From assembly GCA_947487325.1 (NCBI GenBank), contig CANKWG010000032.1, forward strand, positions 1-14,586: a stretch of 14,586 nt of DNA, given 5' to 3'. The translations under genes were made by a program, and so were the position numbers. The stretch's first letter is position 1, and each line of letters opens with the position of its first letter. Below are positions 6,969 to 14,586 of this stretch, one piece after another. This DNA comes from Oxalobacteraceae bacterium. Lineage in GTDB: Bacteria; Pseudomonadota; Gammaproteobacteria; Burkholderiales; Burkholderiaceae_D. The notes below the pieces were generated by a model, which was not told where the DNA came from, searched no databases, and was given only the letters and a program-made list of their open reading frames with translations.

Positions 6969-7454
6969 ATGTCCGCTACCCTCACCCTGATTGTTGCCAC
7001 CGAGCGCCACAACGGCATCGGCATCAACAACACCCTCCCCTGGCGACTGCCGGAGGATCTGGCGTTTTTCAAACGTACGACGACTGGCCATCCCATCCTG
7101 ATGGGCAGGAAGACTTTTGAATCCATAGGACGGCCGCTCCCCAACCGGCGCAATATCGTCATCACACGCAATCCGGACTGGCAGCATGAGGGCGTCGATA
7201 CCGCCAGCTCGCTGCAGCAGGCCGCTGATCTGGCTGGTGATGGCGAGGTGTTTGTCATTGGCGGCGCGCAGATCTACGCTGATGCGTTGTCGCTGGCTTC
7301 CCGACTGATCGTCACCGAAATCGACGCTGACTTTGCCTGCGACGCCTTCTTTCCGGCAATAGACCCGGCGGTGTGGATCGAGGTGTCGCGTGAGCCACAT
7401 CACGCAGCCTCGCCGGGATTTGATTATGCTTTTGTTATTTATCATCGGCGCTGA
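6969..7454 (+). CDS. folA: Dihydrofolate reductase
   Basis: FolA reduces dihydrofolate to tetrahydrofolate with NADPH, restoring the cofactor oxidised by ThyA; it is the trimethoprim target. The protein has 161 residues, normal for a chromosomal enzyme (E. coli 159). Visible motifs are LTLIVATERHNGIG (residues 5-18), LPWRLPEDLAFFKRTT (23-38) with the substrate-protonating acid D30 (equivalent of E. coli D27), the NADPH-binding GRKTFESIGRPLPNRRNIV stretch, and VFVIGGAQIY for the nucleotide pyrophosphate. The start ATG 6969 lacks a strong Shine-Dalgarno. A short GC-rich complement (GCGCCG near 6941 and CGGCG near 6961) could fold around the start region. The gene lies 30 bases after thyA on the same strand and is probably co-transcribed. 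Nothing suggests an acquired resistance-type dfr gene. Confidence 0.97.
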   Translation: MSATLTLIVATERHNGIGINNTLPWRLPEDLAFFKRTTTGHPILMGRKTFESIGRPLPNRRNIVITRNPDWQHEGVDTASSLQQAADLAGDGEVFVIGGAQIYADALSLASRLIVTEIDADFACDAFFPAIDPAVWIEVSREPHHAASPGFDYAFVIYHRR

Positions 7455-7576
7455 CGCCACAGTCCTCACAGATTGAGAACTCGATTTTTCCCATAACGAC
7501 CTCATATCTGAGAAAATCCCGCATTATTTTTTGCCACTCACCCCCTCCGGGGCGATGAGGCGCACCAGGAGCATCC
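7455..7576 (+). promoter_or_regulatory. folA-decarboxylase intergenic region with leader hairpin
   Basis: The region is AT-rich in its first half. A short hairpin (ATTGA 7472-7476 with TCGAT 7481-7485) followed by four further T (7486-7489) could be a weak folA terminator. Nearer the gene, CTCA (7537-7540) with TGAG (7556-7559) and CCCC (7542-7545) with GGGG (7549-7552) form an imperfect hairpin eight bases before the AGGAG ribosome site (7567-7571). No convincing sigma-70 pair stands out: TTGAGA (7473-7478) lacks a well-spaced -10. The decarboxylase probably has its own promoter here, but I cannot place it. Confidence 0.4.
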
Positions 7577-9838
7577 ATGAAATTCCGCTTCCCCATCGTC
7601 ATCATTGACGAAGACTTCCGCTCCGAAAATACCTCCGGACTCGGCATACGCGCGCTGGCCGATGCACTGGAAACAGAAGGCATGGAAGTGCTGGGCGTCA
7701 CCAGCTACGGTGATCTGTCGCAGTTCGCGCAACAGCAGTCGCGCGCCTCGGCGTTCATCCTGTCTATCGACGATGAGGAGTTCGGCGGCGGCAGCCCTGA
7801 AGAAACCGAATATGCGCTGAAATCCCTGCGCGCCTTTGTAGAAGAAATTCGCTACAAGAACGCCGACATACCCCTGTATCTGTATGGCGAAACCCGCACA
7901 TCGCGCCACATCCCAAACGATGTGCTGCGTGAACTGCATGGCTTCATTCACATGTTCGAAGACACGCCGGAGTTCGTCGCGCGTCATATCATTCGCGAAG
8001 CGCGCGCCTACCTCGACGGTCTGGCACCACCATTTTTCAGAGCAATGGTGCATTACGCACAGGATGGTTCCTACTCTTGGCACTGCCCTGGCCATTCGGG
8101 TGGCGTCGCATTTCTGAAGTCACCCATAGGTCAGATGTTTCACCAGTTCTTCGGTGAGAACATGCTACGCGCTGATGTGTGTAATGCAGTCGAAGAACTG
8201 GGTCAACTACTCGACCATACCGGACCCGTAGCCGCCAGCGAACGTAATGCGGCACGGATTTTCAATGCAGACCACTGCTACTTTGTCACCAACGGAACCT
8301 CGACCTCGAACAAGATGGTCTGGCACTCCACCGTGGCACCGGGCGATGTCGTCGTTGTAGATCGCAACTGCCATAAATCGGTACTGCACTCCATCATCAT
8401 GTGCGGCGCGATACCGGTATTCCTGATGCCAACCCGAAATCACTTGGGCATCATCGGCCCCATTCCGGTCGAAGAATTCCGGATGGAGAACATCATGAAA
8501 AAGGTCGAAGCCAATCCCTTCGCCAGAGAAGCAAAGAACAAGATACCGCGCATCCTCACCATTACCCAATCCACCTATGATGGCGTGATCTACAACGTCG
8601 AGACCATCAAGGAGATGTTGGATGGCGAGATAGAAACATTGCATTTCGATGAAGCCTGGCTCCCGCATGCCAGCTTCCATGATTTTTACAAAGACATGCA
8701 CGCAATCGGCAAGGACAGGCCGCGCGCGAAAAAATCGATGATTTTCTCCACGCAGTCCACGCATAAACTTCTAGCTGGCCTGTCGCAAGCATCGCAAATT
8801 CTTGTGCAGGAATCGGAGACCGTCAAGCTGGATCGGGACAGCTTCAATGAAGCCTATCTGATGCACATCTCCACCTCGCCCCAGTACGCCATCATTGCCT
8901 CCTGCGACATTGCCGCAGCCATGATGGAGCCACCGGGCGGCACCGCACTGGTCGAAGAAAGTATTCTCGAAGCGCTCGATTTCCGTCGTGCGATGAAAAA
9001 AGTTGACGAAGAGTGGGGCAAGGACTGGTGGTTCCAGGTATGGGGACCGGAAAAGTTTTCTACTGATGGCATCGGCGAACGTGATGACTGGATGATCAAC
9101 GGCAAGGATGACTGGCATGGCTTCGGAAAGATCGAATCCGGCTTCAACATGCTTGATCCGATCAAGGCCACCATTGTTACGCCTGGCTTATCCCTTGATG
9201 GCAAATTCAGCGAGACCGGCATTCCTGCGTCCATCGTCACCAAATACCTTGCAGAGCACGGCGTCATCGTTGAAAAAGCCGGTCTGTATTCCTTCTTCAT
9301 CATGTTCACCATCGGCATTACCAAGGGCCGCTGGAATACACTGCTAACAGCCCTGCAGCAGTTCAAGGATGATTACGATAAAAATCAACCGATGTGGCGC
9401 ATCCTGCCGGAATTCGCGGCCGCGAATCCGCGCTATGAACGCACTGGCCTGAAGGATCTCTGCCATCAGATTCACGATATGTACAAGGCGCATGATATCG
9501 CTCGTCTGACGACGGAGATGTATTTGTCCGACATGCAGCCCGCGATGAAGCCCTCCGATGCGTTTGCAAAAATGGCGCACCGTGAAATTGATCGCGTACC
9601 CATCGATGAACTCGAAGGCCGCGTGACCGCCATCCTGCTCACGCCCTACCCACCCGGCATTCCGCTCTTGATTCCAGGCGAGCGCTTCAACAAGACGATT
9701 GTTGATTACCTACGTTTTGCGCGTGACTTCAATGAGAAGTTTCCCGGCTTCGAGACCGATGTACACGGATTAGTGAAGCTCGAGAGCGAAGGTAGCGCTG
9801 GGTATTACGTGGATTGCGTGAGGCAGTCGGACGCGTAG
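7577..9838 (+). CDS. Lysine/arginine decarboxylase, PLP-dependent Orn/Lys/Arg class (LdcA-like)
   Basis: This cytoplasmic PLP enzyme decarboxylates a basic amino acid, probably lysine to cadaverine, possibly arginine to agmatine. At 753 residues it matches the three-domain prokaryotic family: an N-terminal wing (about 1-135), the PLP fold (about 145-570) and a C-terminal domain (about 590-745). Visible motifs are SWHCPGHSGGVAF, DHTGPVAASERNAARIF, NGTSTSNK, VVDRNCHKS, LHFDEAWLPHASF with the cofactor-nitrogen aspartate D358, and STQSTHKLL with the Schiff-base lysine K397. Overall wording is closer to Pseudomonas aeruginosa LdcA than to E. coli AdiA, but the class cannot be assigned a substrate by eye; inducible acid-resistance and lysine catabolism are both possible. 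AGGAG lies five bases before the ATG. No antiporter (CadB/AdiC-like) neighbours it, which argues against a dedicated acid-resistance operon. It is transcribed towards dcd and shares its terminator. Confidence 0.92.
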   Translation: MKFRFPIVIIDEDFRSENTSGLGIRALADALETEGMEVLGVTSYGDLSQFAQQQSRASAFILSIDDEEFGGGSPEETEYALKSLRAFVEEIRYKNADIPLYLYGETRTSRHIPNDVLRELHGFIHMFEDTPEFVARHIIREARAYLDGLAPPFFRAMVHYAQDGSYSWHCPGHSGGVAFLKSPIGQMFHQFFGENMLRADVCNAVEELGQLLDHTGPVAASERNAARIFNADHCYFVTNGTSTSNKMVWHSTVAPGDVVVVDRNCHKSVLHSIIMCGAIPVFLMPTRNHLGIIGPIPVEEFRMENIMKKVEANPFAREAKNKIPRILTITQSTYDGVIYNVETIKEMLDGEIETLHFDEAWLPHASFHDFYKDMHAIGKDRPRAKKSMIFSTQSTHKLLAGLSQASQILVQESETVKLDRDSFNEAYLMHISTSPQYAIIASCDIAAAMMEPPGGTALVEESILEALDFRRAMKKVDEEWGKDWWFQVWGPEKFSTDGIGERDDWMINGKDDWHGFGKIESGFNMLDPIKATIVTPGLSLDGKFSETGIPASIVTKYLAEHGVIVEKAGLYSFFIMFTIGITKGRWNTLLTALQQFKDDYDKNQPMWRILPEFAAANPRYERTGLKDLCHQIHDMYKAHDIARLTTEMYLSDMQPAMKPSDAFAKMAHREIDRVPIDELEGRVTAILLTPYPPGIPLLIPGERFNKTIVDYLRFARDFNEKFPGFETDVHGLVKLESEGSAGYYVDCVRQSDA

Positions 9839-9855
9839 CGATAGTACGGAAGCGC

Positions 9856-9896
9856 AAAAAAATACCGGAGCCCGACTTTTATCGGACTCCGGTTTT
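9856..9896. terminator. dcd: Strong bidirectional intrinsic terminator between the decarboxylase gene and dcd
   Basis: ACCGGAG (9864-9870) pairs with CTCCGGT (9887-9893). After one C-A mismatch, CCGA (9872-9875) pairs with TCGG (9882-9885), leaving a six-base loop. A T-run follows on the plus strand (9893-9896) and a seven-A run precedes the stem (9856-9862), which acts as the T-run for minus-strand transcripts from dcd. It lies 18 bases after the decarboxylase stop and 14 bases before the dcd stop. Confidence 0.9.
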
Positions 9897-9910
9897 ATTC
9901 GGGGCAAACA

Positions 9911-10477
9911 TCAAGCCTTAGGCAAAGTGACGCCTCGCTGACCCTGATATTTTCCGCCTCGATCTTTGTATGAGGTCTCGCAGACTTCATCACTCTCGAA
10001 AAACAAGACCTGCGCACAACCCTCACCCGCATAAATTTTTGCAGGTAACGGCGTGGTGTTGGAAAACTCCAGCGTCACATAACCTTCCCATTCCGGCTCG
10101 AAGGGCGTGACATTCACAATAATGCCGCAACGGGCATAGGTGGATTTGCCCAGACAGATCGTCAGCACACTACGTGGAATGCGGAAGTATTCAATCGTAC
10201 GTGCGAGCGCAAATGAGTTCGGTGGAATGATGCAGACATCACTCTTGAGATCAACGAACGAGTTCTCGTCGAAATTTTTAGGATCGACGATGGTACTGTT
10301 GATATTGGTGAAAATCTTGAATTCGTCAGCGCAGCGAATATCATAACCATACGAGGACGTACCGTAGGAGACGATTTTCTGGCCGTTGGCTTCACGCACC
10401 TGGCCCGGCTCGAAGGGTTCGATCATGCCGTGGGATTCCGCCATGCGGCGTATCCATTTGTCGGATTTTATAGTCAT
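9911..10477 (-). CDS. dcd: dCTP deaminase
   Basis: Dcd deaminates dCTP to dUTP; dUTPase then gives dUMP, the substrate of the ThyA encoded about 3 kb away. The 188-residue length is usual for beta- and gammaproteobacterial Dcd. Motifs: MTIKSDKWIRRMA at the N-terminus, SSYGYDIRCADEF (41-53), the nucleotide-binding GKSTYAR (110-116, with S112 and R116), and the catalytic glutamate E137 in GYVTLEFSN, ending with SYKDRGGKYQGQRG, the lid over the triphosphate. All catalytic residues are present. The start is ATG 10477, with only a weak ribosome site. A bifunctional dCTP deaminase/dUTPase is possible in this superfamily, but the E. coli-like sequence favours the monofunctional type. It lies downstream of hrpA on the same strand, separated by 127 bases with a candidate promoter, and converges on the decarboxylase gene. 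Confidence 0.97.
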   Translation of the reverse strand: MTIKSDKWIRRMAESHGMIEPFEPGQVREANGQKIVSYGTSSYGYDIRCADEFKIFTNINSTIVDPKNFDENSFVDLKSDVCIIPPNSFALARTIEYFRIPRSVLTICLGKSTYARCGIIVNVTPFEPEWEGYVTLEFSNTTPLPAKIYAGEGCAQVLFFESDEVCETSYKDRGGKYQGQRGVTLPKA

Positions 10478-10604
10478 CTTGGTAAAATTTATGTTGTATA
10501 GCTAAGCCCGAATTTTACGCTAACGCACCAAATGGCGAGCGTCCGGTCAGTCAGGCCACAGCGCAGCGAAAAATCAATAGTCAATCTGAACCTGGAAATA
10601 CAGA
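10478..10604 (-). other. hrpA-dcd intergenic region
   Basis: These 127 bases follow the hrpA stop. Besides the candidate dcd promoter I see no strong hairpin with a T-run, so hrpA may read through into dcd. A TTGACT hexamer on the minus strand near 10580 has no matching -10 box. Confidence 0.4.
10495..10523 (-). promoter_or_regulatory. dcd: Candidate sigma-70 promoter for dcd
   Basis: On the minus strand, TTAGCG (10523-10518) is separated by 17 bases from TATACA (10500-10495). The -10 is good, the -35 matches three of six positions and the spacing is ideal. The start point would fall about ten bases before the dcd ATG, giving a very short leader. Confidence 0.4.
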
Positions 10605-13600
10605 TCAGCGCTGCATAGCCTCCCACACCTTCTGCAGCCTCTTGACCGACACTGGCATCGGCGTCTTCAATTCCTGAGCAAACAGTGACACCCGCAATTC
10701 CTCCAGCATCCAGCGGAATTCCTGCATTTTCGGGTCACCCTGAGCACCGCCCTTCATCGCGCGCTGCCAGGGCATGGCCGCTTGTTGCCATTCGGCCACC
10801 AGACGCGTGTCACGCGCGGAATCTGTCCTGAGCTTGTCCATCCTAACCTGCATGGCTTTAAGGTAGCGCGGGAAATGCGCGAGCTGGGCGTGTTCAGTTT
10901 CTGCCACAAAACGTTTGTGTATCAGCGTCTGCAATTGCAACTGCATATCAGCTTGTGCCGCTGCATGCGATTTTAGGGCCTGCAATTTCTTAGGTAGCGA
11001 GTGGTATTCGCCAAGAATCTGCCCAATCAGACGCGCAATTTCATTCACCAGCAAATTCAGTCGGGCCTTGCCCTCATCGCGCCGCTGATTGAATTCTGCA
11101 GCATTGGTTGGCAGCGGCAATTGCAGACAGGCGCGCGACAGACCGGCCTGAATGATCTGATCGCGCAACTCCTCCTGTGAGCCCAGCGCCATGAATTGCA
11201 TGCCCATCTGCTGTAAGCCGGGAACATTCTTTTCCAAATATTTGAGCTGCTCCTTGAGTTGCAGCGCGAACAAGCGACGTAGACCTGCGAGATGGATGAA
11301 GGCTGCCTCATTGGGATCGTCAAACACTTCAAGATCGCAATGCGTCGTCCGGTCTACCAGCGCTGGAAATCCAATTAAGGTCTGCTTGCCCCGCTGGATT
11401 TCCAGCAGTTCAGGCAAGGCATCAAACGACCAAGTGCTGAGATTCTGAAAGCCTGCCGGACCCGCAGCGCTGCGGTTGGCAGTGATCGCGGTAGCAGTGG
11501 TCGCCGAAGTTACGCCTGTCGTCGTTGCAGTAGCAGACAGACCAGCCGACCCTGCAATCGCCTCAACCGGCGCCGCCTGCTCGGCGATTTTCTGAAACTG
11601 CTCACGGGCTTGCGTTCCAAATTCAGCCTGCAATGCAGCGAGATTGCGCCCCATATCCAGCTGCCGACCATGCTCATCGATGATTTTGAAATTCATGAAA
11701 TGATGCGTGGGCAGCGTTTCAATTTTGAAATCCGCTGTTTTGATCATGACCGTGGTCTGAGCACGTACATCAGCGATCACAGCATCCAGCAAACTACCCA
11801 GACCGAATTTTTTAGCTTCATGAACACGATCACAAAATCCTGCTGCATAGTCTGGCAATGGTACGCAATGACGTCGTAGTTTTTGCGGCAGGGATTTGAG
11901 CATCAAATGGACTTTTTCTTTCAGCATGCCGGGCACTAGCCATTCGCAACGTGCAGCTGATATCTGATTGAGCGCATACAGCGGCACCGCGAGCGTAACG
12001 CCGTCACGCAGCGAGCCGGGCTCGAAATGGTAAGTGAGCGCCATTTCAATACCCGCATGACGCATTTGCTTGGGGAATAAATCGGTGGTGACGCCGGCAG
12101 CCTCATGGCGCATCAGATCATCACGGCTTAGATAGAGAATTTTCGGATCAGCGACACTGGCCTTGCGCAGCCATTGTTCAAACCCAACCGCGTGGTGAAC
12201 ATCTTCCGGAATCAACTTGTCATAAAAAGCAGCTATCAGCTCTTCATCAACCAGCACGTCCAGACGGCGTGACTTGTGCTCCAGATTTTCTATCTCACGA
12301 ATCAGCTTCTGGTTGTGTGCAAAAAATGGTGCACGGGTCTCGAAATCGCCATCGACCAGCGCACTGCGTATGAAGATCTCGCGCGCTTGCTGCGGATTTA
12401 TCTTGCCGAAGTCTGTTCTGCGTTGACTGTAAACCACCAGACCATGCAATGTTGCTCGTTCATACGCTGAGACCTGCCCGCTCTTTTTTTCCCAACGCGG
12501 ATCACCCCAGGATTTTTTCAGCAAATGCGCGCCGACTTTTTCCAGCCATTCTGGCTGTATCTGTGCCAACGTGCGCGCATACAGCCGTGAAGTATCAACC
12601 AACTCACCGCCCATCACCCAGCGACTTGCTTTTTTCAACAAGCTCGAACCCGGCCACAGAAAAAAACGAATACCGCGCGCGCCAAGATAATGCGGCTCAT
12701 CATCGGCCTTGTAACCAATATTACCGAGCAAGCCAGTCAGCAAGGCGAGATGCAGTTGTTCGTAGGTCGCTGGCGATTCGTTGATGCGCCAACCCTGCTC
12801 GCGCACGATGGTGAGCAACTGCGAATGTACATCTCGCCATTCACGCAGACGCAGCTGCGACAAGAAATTACTGCGGCATTGTTCGTTCAGCTGGCGATTG
12901 GATTGTTTTTGGGCGATCGCCTCTTCAAACCAGGTCCAGATCTTCAAATAACTAATGAACTCTGATTTTTCATCAGCAAATTTTTTGTGGGCCGCGTCAG
13001 CAGCCGCTTGCACATCGACTGGACGGTCGCGCGGATCCTGAACCGACAGTGCTGCAGCAATAATCAACATTTCGCCCAGACACTGATGGTCGCGGCCCGC
13101 GAGTATCATTCTGCCCACCCGGGGATCCATCGGCAGTCGCGCCAGCTGACGACCCAGCTCGGTCAGTTCCAGCGCCTCATCGACTGCACCTAGCTCCTGC
13201 AACAACTGATAACCATCCGCAATCGCACGACCCAATGGCGGCTCGATAAAGGGAAACTGCTCCACATTGCCCAGCCTGAGCGACTTCATGCGCAAAATCA
13301 CAGCCGCCAGCGAAGAACGCAAAATTTCGGGTTCGGTGAATTTTGGTCGCTGCAAATAATCTTGCTCGTCGTACAGGCGAATGCAAACACCCGCTGCCAC
13401 GCGGCCGCAGCGGCCTGCGCGTTGATTAGCCGCCGACTGCGCAATAGCCTCGATCTGCAGCTGCTCAACTTTATTGCGATAACTGTAGCGTTTGACGCGC
13501 GCCGTGCCCGCATCGACTACATAGCGAATCCCGGGCACCGTGAGCGAGGTTTCCGCCACATTAGTCGCCAACACGATGCGTCGCGCATTACTCGTTTTGA

Positions 13601-14586
13601 ATACACGCTCCTGCTCCTGCGCCGACAGCCGCGCAAACAGCGGCAAGATCTCGACATGCGGCGGATGATGCTTGCGCAGCGCTTCGGCAGCATCACGTAT
13701 TTCTCTCTCACCGGGTAGGAAGACGAGAATGTCACCGGAACCCACTATGGCCAACTCGTCGACCGCATCAACGATCGCATCCATGAGATCGCGCTGTTCG
13801 CGGCTACGCGCGGCACTCGTGTTGGGTGTCGCAGTCGCTTTGGCTTGAGTGTTTTGCTCCACAGGCCGTTCAACAGGTCTGTATCGCACTTCCACCGGAT
13901 ACAAGCGTCCCGATACTTCAATTACTGGCGCCGGTTTACCTGCATGCTCAAAATGTTTCGCGAAACGGTCGGCATCAATGGTGGCCGAGGTGATGATGAG
14001 TTTCAAATCCGGCCGGCGTGGCAGCAACTGCTTCAGATAGCCCAACAGAAAATCAATATTTAAACTACGCTCGTGGGCTTCATCGATGATGAGCGTGTCG
14101 TATTGCCGCAGCAGCGGATCACCCTGCGTCTCGGCAAGCAGAATGCCGTCGGTCATCAGCTTGACCCACGCGCCCTCGGACAAGGTGTCATTGAAACGTA
14201 CTTTGTAGCCCACATGCATGCCGGGCGGCGAGCCGAGTTCCTGCGCGATACGCTTGGCCGTTGAAGAGGCAGCGATGCGACGCGGCTGGGTGTGGCCAAT
14301 CATGCCAAGCTCGCCACGGCCCAGAGATAGACAAATCTTAGGCAGCTGCGTGGTCTTGCCAGAGCCTGTCTCACCGCAGACGATGATGACCTGATGCTGT
14401 TGCAGGGCCTCCATGATGTCCTCGCGCCGGCCAGATACGGGCAGCTCATCAGGAAAACTGATCGCCGGCAGCGGATGACGCACTGGAATCGGTTTCGGGC
14501 GGGGAGCGTGGGCAGCGTGTGAAGCATGAGGCGCTGAAGCTACAGGGCGCGCAGGTCGTGCTTTTTTTGGGGAGTCGGGTGCAGAC
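10605..14586 (-). CDS. hrpA: ATP-dependent RNA helicase HrpA, DEAH box (5' partial)
   Basis: HrpA is a DEAH-box helicase that in E. coli acts on mRNA at stalled or collided ribosomes. Numbering from the GTG at 14483: Walker A GETGSGKTT (37-45), DEAH (134-137), SATID (166-170), then ATNVAETSLT and QRAGRCGR (motifs V and VI), followed by winged-helix/HA2, OB-fold and the long HrpA-specific C-terminal region ending EFRWMLEELRVSLFAQEL. The frame stays open through 14586 with no stop, adding a basic Pro/Ala/His-rich stretch (for example KKARPARPVASAPHASHAAH), so GTG 14483 is probably not the true start and the 5' end lies outside. From that GTG it already has 1292 residues against 1300 in E. coli. 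Two low-complexity inserts relative to E. coli occur: residues ~205-229 (13797-13871) and 41 Ala/Thr-rich residues (11454-11576). The catalytic core is intact. Confidence 0.95.
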   Translation of the reverse strand, partial: SAPDSPKKARPARPVASAPHASHAAHAPRPKPIPVRHPLPAISFPDELPVSGRREDIMEALQQHQVIIVCGETGSGKTTQLPKICLSLGRGELGMIGHTQPRRIAASSTAKRIAQELGSPPGMHVGYKVRFNDTLSEGAWVKLMTDGILLAETQGDPLLRQYDTLIIDEAHERSLNIDFLLGYLKQLLPRRPDLKLIITSATIDADRFAKHFEHAGKPAPVIEVSGRLYPVEVRYRPVERPVEQNTQAKATATPNTSAARSREQRDLMDAIVDAVDELAIVGSGDILVFLPGEREIRDAAEALRKHHPPHVEILPLFARLSAQEQERVFKTSNARRIVLATNVAETSLTVPGIRYVVDAGTARVKRYSYRNKVEQLQIEAIAQSAANQRAGRCGRVAAGVCIRLYDEQDYLQRPKFTEPEILRSSLAAVILRMKSLRLGNVEQFPFIEPPLGRAIADGYQLLQELGAVDEALELTELGRQLARLPMDPRVGRMILAGRDHQCLGEMLIIAAALSVQDPRDRPVDVQAAADAAHKKFADEKSEFISYLKIWTWFEEAIAQKQSNRQLNEQCRSNFLSQLRLREWRDVHSQLLTIVREQGWRINESPATYEQLHLALLTGLLGNIGYKADDEPHYLGARGIRFFLWPGSSLLKKASRWVMGGELVDTSRLYARTLAQIQPEWLEKVGAHLLKKSWGDPRWEKKSGQVSAYERATLHGLVVYSQRRTDFGKINPQQAREIFIRSALVDGDFETRAPFFAHNQKLIREIENLEHKSRRLDVLVDEELIAAFYDKLIPEDVHHAVGFEQWLRKASVADPKILYLSRDDLMRHEAAGVTTDLFPKQMRHAGIEMALTYHFEPGSLRDGVTLAVPLYALNQISAARCEWLVPGMLKEKVHLMLKSLPQKLRRHCVPLPDYAAGFCDRVHEAKKFGLGSLLDAVIADVRAQTTVMIKTADFKIETLPTHHFMNFKIIDEHGRQLDMGRNLAALQAEFGTQAREQFQKIAEQAAPVEAIAGSAGLSATATTTGVTSATTATAITANRSAAGPAGFQNLSTWSFDALPELLEIQRGKQTLIGFPALVDRTTHCDLEVFDDPNEAAFIHLAGLRRLFALQLKEQLKYLEKNVPGLQQMGMQFMALGSQEELRDQIIQAGLSRACLQLPLPTNAAEFNQRRDEGKARLNLLVNEIARLIGQILGEYHSLPKKLQALKSHAAAQADMQLQLQTLIHKRFVAETEHAQLAHFPRYLKAMQVRMDKLRTDSARDTRLVAEWQQAAMPWQRAMKGGAQGDPKMQEFRWMLEELRVSLFAQELKTPMPVSVKRLQKVWEAMQR
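11454..11576 (-). other. hrpA: Ala/Thr-rich low-complexity insert within HrpA
   Basis: Forty-one residues, of which 14 are Ala and 9 are Thr, separate the KIAEQ helix end from GFQNLSTWSFDALPE. In E. coli HrpA the equivalent link is about ten residues (DDGIEQSG then LHIWSFGQLPE). It is in frame, preserves flanking homology and probably forms a flexible linker. Confidence 0.75.

Noticed and set aside
6771..7505. 244-residue open frame antisense to the thyA end and folA
   Set aside because: It mirrors two certain genes and has no recognisable domain; a shadow frame.
8207..8764. 185-residue open frame antisense to the decarboxylase gene
   Set aside because: It lies inside a certain coding sequence with no independent start signal or homology.

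Overview
The window looks like a chromosomal core segment of a betaproteobacterium, most likely order Burkholderiales. Moderate GC, with base composition similar across all genes, would fit Oxalobacteraceae-type genera, but that rank is a guess. The evidence is the family flavour of the proteins: a 753-residue LdcA-like basic amino-acid decarboxylase facing a 188-residue dCTP deaminase, and an HrpA with a basic Pro/Ala-rich N-terminus. No rRNA, tRNA, CRISPR array, insertion sequence, prophage or integrase signature was found. Both window edges cut through genes.

Region 1 (1-5003, + strand) is a tightly packed envelope-transport operon. It holds the C-terminal ~700 residues of a large FtsX/MacB-fold ABC permease, a secreted AttH/CrtC-type lipocalin-like protein starting at a GTG that overlaps the permease stop, and a type-1 ABC exporter half-transporter starting at an ATG that overlaps the lipocalin stop. 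Its promoter, and probably the cognate ATPase of the permease, lie left of the window.

Region 2 (5038-5927, - strand) is the least ordinary part. It is a two-gene unit with stop/start overlap: an unrecognised 119-residue Ser/Pro/Gln-rich protein followed by a 176-residue TPR protein that resembles the SycD/LcrH class of type III secretion chaperones. No other secretion gene is present in the window.

Region 3 (6144-7454, + strand) is thyA-folA, the classic dTMP synthesis/folate recycling pair, divergent from region 2 across a 216-bp intergenic region.

Region 4 (7577-9838, + strand) is the PLP-dependent lysine/arginine decarboxylase. It ends at a strong, probably bidirectional, intrinsic terminator shared with the convergent dcd gene.

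Region 5 (9911-14586, - strand) is hrpA (5' end outside the window) followed by dcd with its own plausible promoter. Dcd makes dUTP from dCTP. After dUTPase this becomes the ThyA substrate dUMP, so three genes of the window (dcd, thyA, folA) act in one pathway although they are not in one operon.
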